From assembly GCA_036346395.1 (NCBI GenBank), contig CM070615.1:9863534-9927533 (forward strand): a DNA stretch of 64,000 bases. The letters run 5' to 3'. The notes under the pieces were generated by a model, which had not been told where the DNA came from, ran no database searches, and worked only from the letters and a program-made list of their open reading frames with translations. A program made the translations under genes and the position numbers. Shown here one piece after another: positions 10,958 through 23,320 of the stretch (position 1 is its first letter; every line of letters starts with the position of its first letter). This DNA is from Hsuehochloa calcarea. Lineage: Eukaryota > Streptophyta > Magnoliopsida > Poales > Poaceae.

Positions 10958-11386
10958 CGGAAGGGAGAGGCGCAGGCGAGCGGCTGACGCGGACGTGCGA
11001 GCGGACCCACCGGTCAAAGAGACGGGAGCGCGAGCACGGGCGAGCGCACAGTTCCGGGCCGGAAGGGAATTGGGCAGGTTTTCGGCCTGAACACTGTTCC
11101 GAGATTTTTAATAGTTTTTCTTTGTAGAAAATACCAGAGAATCCAAATAGCAAATACAAAATAGTAAATAAACTCAAAAAAATTCTAGAAAATATACCAA
11201 AGCACATAGAATCCAAATAAAATTGTTTTGACAATTGTTGATGTTGGAATAATTCATATTAAATTGTTTTGGTACTAAAAGTACAAGTTAAGCTTTTGAA
11301 TTAAATTCAAATAAAACTCAATGGTGAATTTTCAACTACTAACTAATCAAAAAGATTTTTAAAACTCAAAAAATTGGGATGTTACA

Positions 11387-12143
11387 AGTGTTCACTCACG
11401 CTATACTGGTATACGTGAAAGAAGTTGCATGTGAACATATAGTGTAGGAATATCGTGCATTGAATGAAAAGAGAATTTGATGATTGAGTATGACAATAAA
11501 CAAAAGAAACAATTGATGGTAATATTGTTTACAATTGATTAATCATTGTTTCTTATTGTGCTTTCTGAGTCGCGGAGTGTTGACGATGTTGCACATGGGA
11601 AGGGTTAGCGCACTTGGAACCACGTCATACATTCAAATATTTGAAACATTAGTCGTGGGACACTTTATTAGCATGATGATTCATAATTAGGATTTAATAT
11701 TATTGCTTAGCCTTAGTTGATAGGTTGGAGTTGAGTATTCATTTGATAGACTTGATTTGATTGGTTTTGATTTGATCTTGGTTTATTATCTTGCGATGTT
11801 TCCTAGGAAATAATTATCTACGATTTCTATATCGTTATGCTTGTGTTAATGTGACCCATATATGGGTTTTGTTATTGATATGCTTGCTTTAATTTATGGA
11901 TAATTAATGTTAAAATTGATAGTTAGTGTAGTTTAGTGGTATTCTGGGCTCCGTGTTGGGCCAGGGTGTTATGTACACTCTACTAGTAATTACATAAACA
12001 AAAATGCTACTACGTGGGTGTCTATTGAAATAGCTATTCTTTTAAGTAACTTTGGAGCAAAACCAAGATGGATTAAGTAGTAGTTTGTGAGATGGATGCA
12101 TGCATCCGATGGAAGAGAAGAGTCTCGGTGTACGTAGGCAGTG
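11387..12143. other. Anonymous AT-rich DNA between LTR blocks
   Basis: No reading frame, LTR end or repeat in the window explains this stretch. It flanks the D-family LTR insertion and, with 49479-49730, may be the oldest visible layer of the locus. Confidence 0.4.
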
Positions 12144-12148
12144 TTCTA

Positions 12149-13094
12149 TATTGGGCCATGTTAGCGACTAGAGGAGTTGAATAGGAGCTTAGTTTTCTCT
12201 TCAGGAATTCTACTCCATCTTCACTCTAATAACTAATGGGAAGCTATCAATATCAATGTCTCAAAATCACAGCAGAAGAATTGAGCTGGAACCAAGAAAT
12301 TTAAACAACAACCCCTCTCGGTCAGTCTGACTACTTGGCCAGTCTAACAGCTCCCAGGGTCGGTCTAACCTCTACCTCCGACTAACAGAAAAATCAGCAC
12401 GATTTTGGATCCACAAAATGACCTAACTTTTGATCTACAAATCTAAATCACTTGAAATTTGAGATACAATTCAACAAGAAGGTCAGGAACCTATTCCAAT
12501 TCAAGTTTGAGACAATCCTAGCCAAGATTCAATGAATTTCTTGTTTGAGAGCAAGAGGACTCAAAACTGGATGAAAATCTTAACTTGGTCCAAAAGCTTG
12601 CTCGTTGATGAAAGATGGTCAAGATGACGTTAGATCAACTTCCACAAGTTCTGACAAGCTAGATCATAGCAAAAATACCAATTCAAAACCCCTATAAATC
12701 ATAAGAAAGCGAGCAAGAATAAGAGAAAACTCATCTTTGCACGAATTTGATTCGATTGATATTGAGGAACTGAGGGTTTACAACCACTCCACCATGGAGA
12801 ACAAAAGCTCATGAGCACCCAATCCCATAAATTTTCTCTCAATACATCGCTCAAACCCTAGCCTCCTCTATTCTCTTCACTTTTCACTAAATGTCAAATT
12901 AGGGTTTCCTAGGCTTGGTTAGTGTGCAAATCCTACAAAACCCCTTATATAGTGGAGACTAGGTTTAGAGAGAAACCTTAACGGGCACCCATTAAGCCCA
13001 CACATATACAGTTCTCACATTCACATATACTTCTCAAAGCGGATGACAATCTAACGCTCTTGAATCTATCTCTTTGTGATCTTGTCCTCCTCAT
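12149..13094 (+). repeat. D-family LTR, segment 1 of 4
   Basis: The start (TATTGGGCCATGTTAGCGAC, then TAGAGGAGTTGAATAGG) is a diverged form of the LTR start at 56140 (TGTTGGACCCAAAAGGCGAC, then GGGGTGAATAGG). Sequence similarity continues through paired GGTC-type motifs near 12320-12370. It is preceded by TTCTA (12144-12148), which recurs at 49474-49478 right after the far end of the same LTR. The pieces are separated by nested insertions. Confidence 0.75.
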
Positions 13095-13224
13095 TGTTAT
13101 ATGTATATTATTATCTATGTCTTTTCCCTGTTGTATAAGAGGTTACTTGCATATTTGTCATACATGTACTTGTATATATATTGGCCCATTGGCCTCATGA
13201 TGAATACAAATGCTATTCATAACA
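13095..13224 (+). repeat. Element C 5' LTR (130 bp)
   Basis: It starts TGTTAT and ends ATAACA, a perfect 6-bp inverted terminal repeat, directly before a primer binding site. A TATATATA tract lies near 13172. The very short LTR fits the Ale-like group of plant copia elements. No matching 3' LTR is found in the window. Confidence 0.75.
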
Positions 13225-13236
13225 TGGTATCAGAGC
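13225..13236 (+). other. Primer binding site, element C
   Basis: A perfect TGGTATCAGAGC directly follows the LTR end with no spacer, as is usual for plant copia elements. Confidence 0.9.
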
Positions 13237-13940
13237 AAGGCTAGGGTTAGGGTTTTATTGTTGCCACCATCGTCGGCTCCTTCGCCACTACCGCAGCCGC
13301 CACCCTTCAAGTGTCCTCTGCCACCACCCATGGCTTGTCATCTTCCGCCGCCGCTGCTGGTTCCTCCATTGCAGCCTCGTTTTCCTCGCACCGCGTGCAG
13401 CCGACGCGACGCATCGCATCCTCGTCTTCGTCTTGACAAGCTGAGACTAACGCATCGCATCTGTCTTCACCAAGCCAAGGCCAAGGAGCCACCGCCGTCT
13501 CTGTTGAGGAGATGCCTCCATCATTTCTGATTCTCTCAGATTCGCTGGAACCGCGCCTTCCTCGACGTTGACTTCCATTGTTTTCTTCGACAAAGCCAAG
13601 CCCCGGTTGCTATCGTCGACGAAGCCAAATGACGTCGAGCCCCGGTTGCTGCCTCTGCCACTCGTTGCCCGAGCCCATGCCGCCACCCCCTAGTCCTCAA
13701 GCCCGAGCACGCCACCCTGGATCTCTAGCCCGTGCTCGGCCCCTTCACCCTTGAATTGCCGGTCACCTGACCCCGAGCCACCGCCCTCCTGCCGCCGGAT
13801 CCACCGCGTTGCGCCGCTGCTGGAGACTTCGACCCGAGCCCGGCTGCCTTGCTCTCACATCGTTTGGATCAAAACCATCGGTGTTTTATGGTTTCGGGAC
13901 AGAGCTTAAGATAAGCAGAGTCTGAGGCTCAAAGAAAAAA
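13237..13940 (+). other. Element C leader
   Basis: C-rich, GC-rich leader between the primer site and the gag start codon. The 80-100-residue frames on both strands are low-complexity Pro/Arg products and not convincing genes. Confidence 0.5.
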
Positions 13941-14905
13941 ATGACATCCTCTTTGGGCGCTGTTTCTGTTCCTCGTTGCCTAGTGATCTTCGATAGTCTC
14001 AATTATCAAGACTGGTTTCAGCACTTACGTGGTCAGCGTCTTTGGGATTTTCTCACCAGCGAGCTGCCTTGTCTGCCTCGCCCTGTTCCACCTCTTGAAC
14101 CTGTGCTCCTAAAGGATGCTTTCAAAGACACTCGTAAAGAGACATCTGATGCTTTTGAGGATGTCATGGAGACTTTGCAGACTCAGTATGCTGCTTACAA
14201 GACAATGATTGATGAGGATGCTCGTGCCTTTGCTATTCTGGTTGCTAGCATGGAAGTGCATCTCACTGGGGATGTTGTTGGCTTGGCCTCAACACAGTTG
14301 ATGTGGGAATACTTGCGCGACCTCTACGAGCCTACGAGTCGTCTGGTCATTACTTGTATCTTTCTGTTGTGAGTCGGGAGTAGTCGCTGTAGCAGAGAGA
14401 TGCCACTGTGGATGAGTTCTATGTCTAGTTGTCTGCGCTATGGTGTTAGATTGACTCTTTGGGACTGGATGTTTGCCACACTTGTTAGTGTTGTCATTGT
14501 CAGCAGACTCACCTGGAGCTTTGTCGTATCTACGACTTGTTGACCCATCTTCGGGCTGAGTATGAGCAGATTCGTGCTTAGTTGTTGGCACAGCACCCTC
14601 GTGTTACTCTGTTGGAGGCCCTTGCATCTGTTCATGCTGAGAAGATTCGCCTTCGTGTTGCAGGTCTACTGTCGTCACTATCGTTTCCTTCGATTTTGGC
14701 AGCTCCTCCAGCTTCTACACCAACTACATCTCCGACTACTTCACCAGTGGTGCCTTTACCAGTGAAAGTTGCTATTGGTAGGGGACTCCACTACACCTAT
14801 TGCAACAAGGATGGATATGTAGAGCAGTTCTGCTATAGAAAGAAGAAGGATTTACATCATGGTGGCCGTCCTCCAAAGGGCATTGGCAGTTCCCCCTCTT
14901 AGAGG
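13941..14905 (+). pseudogene. Element C gag with zinc knuckle (copia)
   Basis: ATG at 13941 opens 143 residues with copia gag features: FDSLNYQDWFQHLRGQRLWD, a mid-domain helical stretch, and LMWEYLRDLYEPTSR. The frame then shifts several times. Near 14790-14855 a different frame encodes a degenerate CCHC knuckle, YCNKDGYVEQFCYRKKK, with a Tyr where the His is expected. In the intact family gag coats the RNA in the particle. Here frameshifts and stops rule out a full product. Confidence 0.8.
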
Positions 14906-15039
14906 AGCTCTGGTGCTTCTGATTCTCAGGAGTTTCTCACACTGCTACGTCGCATGGCTGCTTTTACACTGTCTGGTTCTGCTGGTTCTTCTTCACAGTC
15001 TTCTAGTGAGAGACCACCTTCTACTTCTTCTTCCTCAGG

Positions 15040-15447
15040 TATATCACCTTGAATTCTTGACTCTGGTGCTTTCTTTCATAGGATATCTGATTCCACCAGT
15101 CTCACTTCCATTTGTCCTTTAGCTGGTCCTATCACTGTTTCGACAATAGATGGTACCTCTCTCTCTCTCTCGTGTGTGTGTGTGTGTGCTAGACGAGGCA
15201 CCCTATCGAATTCATCTTTTCATGTTCATGTTGTTTCTTGTGTTTCCAAACTAACAATGCAACACATATCTGCTGGCCAGCTCACCGATTATGTTTGTCG
15301 TGTCATTCTTATTCTATTCAGGATCAACACACGAGGATTCTGGTTGATACTGACCCTCACGGCGTCTCTGGGAGCTTGACTGGCTTCATCTTCCTTCCGT
15401 TGCCCCTGTCAATCTTGTCGCCTCCACTACCACATCCGCTTCTATTG
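15040..15447 (+). pseudogene. Element C protease fragment
   Basis: Encodes ILDSGAFFHRISDST with the aspartic protease D-S-G, followed by SFHVHVVSCVSKLTMQHISA, as in the protease region of copia polyproteins. A CT run then a GT run (15157-15187) interrupts the coding sequence and shifts the frame. The region is cut at 15447 by the long LTR H and resumes as integrase sequence after about 18651. Confidence 0.75.
15157..15187. repeat. CT/GT microsatellite
   Basis: A run of CT dinucleotides passes directly into a run of GT dinucleotides within the element C protease region. It probably arose by slippage after the element died. Confidence 0.9.
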
Positions 15448-18400
15448 TGTAACATCCCTAATTTTCTGAAGTTTTAATTTTTTTGAGTAGTTTAGTTCTG
15501 TAGAAAAATGCAACAAAGTATTATTTGAATTAAAATAAAGCTTAATATGGACTTTCAAAAGTAAAACAATTTAATATGATTAATTCTAACATCAACTATT
15601 ATCAAAATTATTTTATTTGAATTTTATGTGCTTGTATATATTATCTAATTGCTATTTTCTAATTGCTATTTGAGTTTTTAGTATTTTCTAAAAAGAAAAA
15701 CTATTTTAAATCTCAAAAATAGTGTTGTGCCAAAACCCATTTCCTATTCCTTCCCAGTCCATCTTCCCACACCAGCCCGCATGCACCGCGCCTTCGTCCC
15801 TCTACCAGTTGGGCCCCGCCTATCAGGTGGTCGTCATCCCCTTCCGTCACCTTCCTCGTGTTTCGCTTCGCCCTCCGTCCGCCATGGTTCCTTCTAGAAG
15901 CTCCACCGACAACGGTGTTTCCAACGGAAAGAATCCCGTAGAGATACGCCATTTGACTTCTCGTATCCTCCCACACCCAAATCCAACTCAATCGTATCCC
16001 GTATCCCCTTCAAATTCAGAATCAATCTCGTGACCGAAAGGAACACGATTTATGGTTTTTCAAATCCAGTATGCCTGAGGCCTATAAATAGGACCCCTAT
16101 GTTCACCTTCTCACCTTGATCCCGAAATCCCAAGCCACCGCACCCCTCAAGCCCTAGCGCCGCCGCATTGGAAGTTTTAGGTTTCCACCGCTGTCACTCC
16201 TTTTTGTCAGATTGCAATGTCGTCTTCGTCGCCTCGTCGTCGTCGACCACACCGTTATCTTTGCCGTCACCAGAGCTATCTCCAGCACCCCTTCACGACC
16301 ACGAGACGCCACTGGTGTTCGTCGCCGACAACAGCCGCAACTACTCCGCCGCTTCGTTGCCACATCCGGCCAACTCCGACGACCTCATGTGCCAAAACCA
16401 GTGTTAGTATGTGCGCAATAACCTACTCTACACAGCGCGCGCATCCCCTGCCGACGAAGTTCCGCCGTTCGCCGTTGCGGATGAACCCAAGCCTCGCCGT
16501 CATCTTGTCGATGTGGCATGCCACCTCATCGGCCGCATATACTCGTGAGCACATGTGTCATGCCACATCAACTCGTGAGCACACGTGTCCTGCCATGTAT
16601 ACTCTTAGGTGCACATGTCTACCACCTCACCTGCCACATCTACTCGTGAGTGCACGTGTTTGCCCAGTCACGGTCGTGTCAGCACCTTGCAATCCTAACC
16701 TAGATCCAGATCTTGTAAACCTAGTCCACCATACACCGTGTCTATACCATGTGAGTCCATCAGCCAGATCACTGTTTTATGAACCTGTGAACCCGTAGGA
16801 CAATCTACAACCAGGTAGTCGAAACCTTCTATGACCATACAGTCGAAACCTTCCGACCATGTGGTCGAAAGCGACGAACAGTACTTAAATTCCTTTTTGA
16901 GTGTTTTCTTTAGATTTAGAACTTCCAGAAGCCCTATCTTCTTCATCCGAACTTTGTTTAAGCTCATCCAAATATCTAAATTCATATAAATTCGAGCTCT
17001 ATTTATCTGATATTTTTATTTAATTTTTAGAGTTTGTTTTCTCTCTATTTTATATTTATTTAGTTTATTTACTTTATTTGCGAGTAGAAATTAATTATTT
17101 GAAGAATTTTGAGCAAGGTGGAGTGCACCAAGATCAAGATCAGTGATTTATTTCAAGGCAATCCATAGTCCTTTGATCATATTGAACCTATGATTTTAAA
17201 AGTATATTATTTTATACAAATGCATGCCATCTTTATACAAATTGTTTTGGGATTATCTGTCACCTACTTGCCATTATGCCTCTTTTAATTATTTGAATGC
17301 CATAAATCATTTGTCACCCTAGTATGAATAATTTTAGTTGGACATATTTATATCACCAACCTGGGTAGCGTACAAATGCTTAGTCATGCTAGTTACGATG
17401 GGTTCATTATCACATGTGTCATAATGATTAATCTTGACTTAATAATATATAGAATCGTGGTGGTTAGCCACTCTTGTTAAAATTTATGTACCATGACAGG
17501 GTATGTCATTGGTCTTGGTTAAACAAAATGGTTTTCGCTTGGGCGAGTGGATGGTGGATTGAGGATGTGGATTTAACACGTTATGGGTTGTGGTTAGATC
17601 GCTTGAGTAACTTGTCAAGGACTTAATCTAGTGCGCCATTGAACTGGGCCTTAACCATAAAACCATATGTCATGTATGGGTGGGACCTAGCTAATGAATT
17701 GGCGATGTTTTGATTTGGTTCTATTTAGGTTGTGTTTGGTGCAAGAGGAGACCCTGCCTGGTCAATTAGACATTTAGTGTGAAACCTTAGCGAGAAGAAC
17801 CAGGTCAAAATATAACTTTGTAAAGGCCTTGATGTGTGCTCTATACTGATTACCTAAGGTAGTGAGAAGTGGTATCGACGGATGTCAAACAAACTAGAGA
17901 AGTCGTGTTATGTGGGAAAAGCTATACAACCTCTGCAGAGTGTAAAACTATTCGAATAGCCATGTCTGCGGTAATGGACGTGTCCAGGGATTTCACATGA
18001 GAGATAGAGTTTCTTCATAAAATGTGTCGGAGTGTAAATGGGAAGTTCACTAGATGAATATAATGTTTGTTCGGTGAACGGGTAATTCACTTCGTGGTTT
18101 GTGTTAGGAAGTGGATGGGTAGTTCACTAGTTTTTCAAAATAATGGTTTAATTACTTATTATTGTTTTCAACTACGCATTTTAATCTATTTATTGTATTT
18201 ATCATCAATGTTGCTTTCTGCAAAAAAAATATACAGCTAACCTTTGGCAAGCCTTGCCTGAATACTATTTGCATACATTTGCCTACGGCTTGCTGAGTGT
18301 TTTATGTACTTACGACTTTACGCATTTGTTGATCAATTGAAGAATAGCAAGTTGCTCAGGAGTTCTTTCAGAAGTAGGACTATGAAGGTTTTGCGAATTA

Positions 18401-18650
18401 GGATGCGTTCTCCACTCGATTGCTTGTCGACATGTTGATTGACCTTTTCAGTTTTTTTATTCTGCTGCAAAAGTTTATTTATTTCTTTAACCCTGTGTAG
18501 CAAGTTAAGTAAATATTGACCATAAGGTCAAGTAATTATTACTATTTGTTATTTTGAGATCTTTTTAGTTAAATCGAATAAATAGATGGTATTTAATCAC
18601 TATTTCCCGTGTGAGCTAGCTACTGATCTGAGACTAGTTCAGAGTACACA
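15448..18650 (+). repeat. H: long gypsy-type solo LTR inside element C
   Basis: Begins TGTAACATCCCTAATTTTC and interrupts the C polyprotein between protease and integrase. Features in order: TATA-like CCTATAAATAGG (16081), a short array of CGAAACCTTC/GGTCGAAA motifs (16811-16870), CTCTGCAGAG (17931-17940), CTATTCGAATAG (17948-17959) and a GAGTGT...GTACTT relic near 18295. No coding sequence lies between recognisable LTR ends, so it is read as a solo LTR. The right end is approximate (candidate ...GAGTACA at 18648), and I found no clear target duplication. Confidence 0.65.
17931..17959 (+). promoter_or_regulatory. Conserved double palindrome, LTR H
   Basis: CTCTGCAGAG (17931-17940) then CTATTCGAATAG (17948-17959), followed by CCATGTCTGCGGTAATGGAC. 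The same layout occurs in L2 and, changed, in I. Function unknown. Confidence 0.8.
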
Positions 18651-19935
18651 GAGGGTTACTGATATGCATTTTTGCGTCCTCCACTACATCTTTTGCTCAG
18701 TGGCATCATCGTTTGGGACATCTTTGCAGGTGGCATCTATCTTTAGTTTGTCGTGGTCTTTTAGGGTCCGTGTCTGGTGATGCTTCTCTAAATTGTTAGA
18801 GTTGTAAGCTTGGTAAACAGCTTCAACTCCCCTATCCTTCCCGTGAGACAGTGTCACATCGCCCTTTTGATCTTGTTCATTCTGATGTATGCGTCCAGCT
18901 CTGTTTATTTCAAAAGGAGGTCATTAATATTATATAATTGACTTTTTCTGATATACATGGATATACTTTATGTCATCTTGTAGTGAGGTATCCATCTACA
19001 AGAATTTTGCTACCATGATATGTACTTAGTTTGATTCTCCTATTCTTGTCTTTTGTGCTGACTCTGCTGGGGAAAACTTGTTAGGAGTCCTTCGTGGTTT
19101 TCTTGCTGAGCAGGGCACTCTTTGTCAGTTTTCTTGCCCTGGTGCTCATGCTCAGAATGCTGTGGCTCAACGGAAGCATCGTCATCTTCTTGAGACAGCC
19201 TGTGCTCTTATGCTTTCTTCTGTTGTCCCACCACACTTCTGGGTTGAGGCTGTTTCTACTGCCACTTTCTTGATTAATATTCAGCCTTCTTCTGCTCTTG
19301 AGGGTGGGATCCCAGTTGAGCATCTCTGTGGCAAGACTCCTAATTATTCTAGTCTTCACCTTTTTGGGTGTGGGTGCTATGTTCTTCTTGCAGCTAGTGA
19401 GCGCACCAAGCTGACCGCTCAATCCGTGTAGTGCATTTTTCTAGGCTGTAGTGCTGAGCATAAGGGATATCATTGTTAGGATCTGGTTGGCCAATAGATG
19501 CGGGTTTCTCGGGATGTCACTTTTGATGAGTCTTGTCCTTTCTACACTCGTCCTTCTCCTTCCACCACTCCAACATCTCTTGTTGAGCTCCTTTCTTTCG
19601 TGACTTTTCCTACCACCCCTATAGTCACCACACCTCTACTATAGCCTTTGGCCTCTCTGGTGCCTCTTTCACTGTCTGTGGCTCCTTCACCGCCGGCACC
19701 TCCTTCGCCGCCAATACCCTCTCCAGAGGTTCCTCCTTTCCTTGTTCCTTCTTATCCTTTCTACTACACTCGTCGTCTGCGAGTTGAGGATTCTTTTGAT
19801 GCACCATCTTCTTCTGATTGGTTTTCTTCTTCGGCCTCTCCTCCTCGATATGTTCTTCGTGATCTCCAGTCTATTCGGCCTCCTGCGAGCTTTTGTTTAG
19901 CAGCTCTTGCTGAACCAACCTCTTATCATGATGCT
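18651..19935 (+). pseudogene. Element C integrase (copia)
   Basis: After H the copia polyprotein resumes with the pre-integrase region: a WHHRLGHL-type sequence in broken frames near 18695-18725 and a CX2C near 18800. The catalytic core follows: HSDV near 18870, a D-S-A-G-E-type motif near 19060, and the E of a QNAVAQRKHRHLLETA-like motif at about 19153-19200 (the usual catalytic Glu position reads Gln). The open piece 19078-19431 covers the end of the core (VPPHFWVEAVSTATFLIN). Stops and frameshifts are frequent. Confidence 0.8.
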
Positions 19936-21384
19936 ATTGTTCATTAGGAGTGGCAACATGCGATGGCAGAGGAGATTGTTGCACTTGAGCGTACTAGCAC
20001 GTGGGATCTTGTCCCTCTTCCCACGCATGTTACTCCTATCACGTGCAAGTGGGTCTACAAAGTTAATACCCGTTCAGATGGTTCTCTTGAGTGCTACAAT
20101 GCTCGTCTCATGGCTCATGGGTTTCAGTAGGAGTATGGTCATGGTTATGATAAGACTTTTACTCCTGTGACTCACATGACCACCATTCGCACTCTTCTTT
20201 CTATCGCGTCTGTTCGGGCATGGTCCATCTCTCAGCTTGATGTCAAGAATGCTTTTTCTCAATGGTGAGTTGCGTGAGGAGGTTTTATATGCAGCCACTA
20301 CCGAGGTATTACATTCCTAAGGGTATGGTTAATCGCTTTCGCCGAGCTCTTTATGGCCTCAAGCAAGCTCCTCGTACCTGGTTTGATCGTTTCTCTTGTG
20401 TTGTCACTGCGACTGGTTTTTCTGTCAGTGTTCATGATCCTGCTTTTTTATTCACACTTCGTCTCGTGATCGAGCACTTCTTCTTTTATATGTTGATGAT
20501 GATCATTACTAGAGATGATTCTCGGTACATCACTTTTGTCAAAGGAACACCTTAGTGAGTAGTTTCTCATGTCTGATCTGGGTCATCTTCGCTACTTTCT
20601 TAGGGTTGAAGTTATTTCTACGTCTGAGGGTTTCTATCTGTCCCAAGAAAAGTATATCAAAGATCTTCTTGATGGTGCTTCTCTTACTGATCAACACATC
20701 GTTGAGACTCCCATGGAGCTTAATGTTCATCTTCGGTCCACTAATGGTGAGCCTCTTACTGATCCTACTCGCTATCATTATCTTGTTGAGAGTCTTGTTT
20801 ATCTGGGTGTCACTAGTCTTGACATTTCGTACCCTGTGTATATCTTGAGTCACTTTATTTCTGCTCCCACTCATCTCCACTATAGACATCTTCTACAAGT
20901 TCTCTGATATCTTTGTCAAACAATCGCCCGTCTATTTTTCCCTCACTCAAACTCTTTACAACTCCTGGGATATTCTGATGTCACCTGGGCTAGTGATCAC
21001 TCTGATCACCAGTCTCTCTTTGCCTATTGTGTTTTTCTTGGTTGTTCTCTCATTGCTTGGAAGACTAAGAAGTAGATAGCAGTTTCTCGTTCGAGTGCTG
21101 AGGCTGAGTTGTAAGCTATGCTTTGTTGACTATAGAGACTTCTTGGCTACGGTGGTTACTTGAGAATTTTATTGTTTCTGTTTTAGCACCCACCCCTCTT
21201 TTGTCTGACAGTACATGTACTATTAGCATTGCTAAAGATCTGGTGAATTATGAGCTTACAAAGCATATTGGTATTGATGCTTCCTATATACGGACACAGG
21301 TGCAGGACCAGGTTGTTGCTCTTTAGTATTTGTCTTTAGAGTTTCAGTTGGCAGACTTCTTCACAAAAGCACATGCTCGAGCCC
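19936..21384 (+). pseudogene. Element C reverse transcriptase and RNase H (copia)
   Basis: Recognisable blocks in several frames: TSTWDLVPLPTHVTPITCKW (about 19990), RALYGLKQAPRTWFDRF (20342-20392), a frameshifted YVDD catalytic site near 20487-20510, SDLGHLRYFLRVEV (20572-20613), and DPTRYHYLVESLVYLGVTSL (20761-20820). RNase H pieces follow: IAWKTKK near 21055, SSAEAE near 21093 and ELTKHIGIDASYI near 21253. The sequence stops at 21384 where element J is inserted. The last residues and the 3' LTR are not found after J. Confidence 0.85.
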
Positions 21385-22375
21385 TGTAACATCCCAAATA
21401 TGGGTTTGTGTTTCAAATGTAAGAAAATCAAAAGAAATTAAAACTTTTCTTGCATCTTGAAGATTTGGCTATTTTTGGTAATTCTTTTCAAAAGAATTAT
21501 GGAAAATCCAATTTAAATTATCTGTTGACTCTAATCAAAAATCCTCCTTGGCAAAGGTCTTTTGCCAAACCCTTGGAAACCTTTTACCTGAGTTCTAGGG
21601 AGGCTTGGCAACACCTCTGAATTATCTCATGGTTTTTAGAAATTATTTGATAATTTTGGAGGCAAGTCAAACTGGTCAAACCCTATTTTCCCCTCTTCTG
21701 GAATTTCTGGAGAATAATTCAGTGCATTAAAATCTCTGAAAATTTTATGGAAGGTTCCTCCTGCTGTCAGCAAGCTCCAGTTAAAATTTCATAAATTTTG
21801 GAGTTTGTTTGCTACCACAAATAATTCCTCCAAAAATCAGATGTCTAAAATTCAAATTCTAACTGGTTTGCACTTTGTTCCTCGGGTTCGAACTCGGGCT
21901 CGAGCCAATCGGACTCGGTCGATCAACTAATCGCTGGATCGACATCGATCGATCGGGTGTGCAGGTCGTGGCCGTTGGATCGGCCTCGAGCGGCCCTCGA
22001 CCGGTTGAGCGATGGAATCGTTCTAATCCACCGATCTAACTCGGTAGTTGGATCGGCATCGAGCGGTCCTCGACCGGTTGAGCAGCCAGGCTGTTGTAAT
22101 CCACCGATCTAACTCAGCCGTTCGATTTCAATCCGACGATCGGCGAGTCGTCTCCTTCCTCCGTCGGCTCGCGCGTCGGCGTTGGCCATGGCGTCTTGCG
22201 AAGGAAAAGTCGCGGCGTCCGTCCCTTCCCGATCGCTTTTCAGCGGCTCTCTCTGCGCGCATTTATTGCTCGTCGTGCTCCTCCTCGGCGTCCCCTCTCC
22301 AACCGCTCCGTCGCTCTCTCGCTCAAGCGGCGGTTTGACCCGGCGGGTTATCGCCGTTGCCCTCTGCCATCCCGG

Positions 22376-22385
22376 CTATTTAAGC
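22376..22385 (+). promoter_or_regulatory. Probable TATA box, J 5' LTR
   Basis: CTATTTAAGC follows a CG-rich stretch and precedes a CT-rich, leader-like region. It is repeated at 31713 in the other LTR. Confidence 0.55.
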
Positions 22386-23040
22386 TCCTTGGTTTCTCCC
22401 TTAGCTTCCTTTAGCAACACCGCAGACTCTAGCTAGCACTCACAAGCCAGCTGGAGCCACAGATTCTCGAGAAGCTCTCGCGCCATTGCGGTTTGGAGCT
22501 TCGGTGAAGTCGGTGCAGCGGGGGTTTTCTTCCACAAGTCTTTGCTCCCTCTGCTCTCCCTCTACTCACTGAAGCTTAACCCTCACTCAATTCGGTTCAA
22601 TTTGTCCAGGGACGAGCTGAATCGGATTCTTCTTCTTCTTCGCCGGCGGCTTGACTCTCCTCGGCGCGTCCATTGCGTTCGGTAGCTCCTCTTTAGTCCC
22701 TAGTGGCTGGCCCTGCTCCCTTGAACCGCGGTGAGCACGTTTGCATTTTCGTTTTGGTCATTTGGGTCACTTGGTCCCTCTCGGCTGCCGGCGTTACAGT
22801 CCACCGCGGTAGGTCGTTGGTACCTTTAGGTGCGCAATGATGTTTGGGACCCATTTTGGGCACTTGCTCGCACCGCCGCGGCAAGAGCCGCCGGCGGCGA
22901 GCCGTTCCTCCCCGTCGTTTTTGCGGGGACGAAAACAGGGGCGATGGTTTGAGCGTGAGTCGTCGCGAACCGTCGATCCTTAGATCTCGGCCCACGTTCG
23001 CGTGGAAAATTTTGAATCGTCGCGCGTCTCGATTTGTGGA

Positions 23041-23320
23041 CCGTTGGATCTAAGATCAATGGTCCGATCGAGTCCGCGCGGGCGTTGGATCCCAGATCCA
23101 CGGCTCGCGTCGCGCGTGAGCGTTCGGACCGCGAGCGCTCCCATCCGTGGGCCGTTGGATCCGGATCCAACGGCGGACGACGATGTCGGATCGCGCGGCG
23201 CTCGACCAAAGTGGTCGTGGACCGTTGGATCCTGATCCAACGGTTAACGACCAGGGTTTCGCGGCCGCGCGCGCGCGCGCGTTAGCGCTGGGACGCGGAC
23301 CGTCGGATCCGAGATCGACG
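23041..23320. repeat. Palindrome array, J 5' LTR
   Basis: Five palindromes built on CCGTTGGATC/GATCCAACGG lie at about 23041-23062, 23082-23102, 23152-23173, 23222-23243 and 23299-23320. The third is perfect over 22 bp (arms CCGTTGGATCC and GGATCCAACGG). They sit in CG-rich DNA ending in a GCGCGC run (23267-23280). Confidence 0.85.

Larger units (their letters stand above)
8690..11386 (-). repeat. L2: long gypsy-type LTR, inverted
   Basis: On the minus strand it begins at 11386 with TGTAACATCCCAATTTTTTG, the same start as the long LTRs at 15448, 21385, 30722 and 35221. It carries the same ordered palindromes: CTCTGCAGAG at 9300, CTATTCGAATAG at 9277, and a GAGTAT...GTACTC pair at 8961-8978. 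It contains an AAAT microsatellite at about 10225-10247 and a GC-rich part at 10650-11090 typical of LTR U3/R regions. No internal coding region is attached, so it is a solo or truncated LTR. The left end is approximate. Confidence 0.7.
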
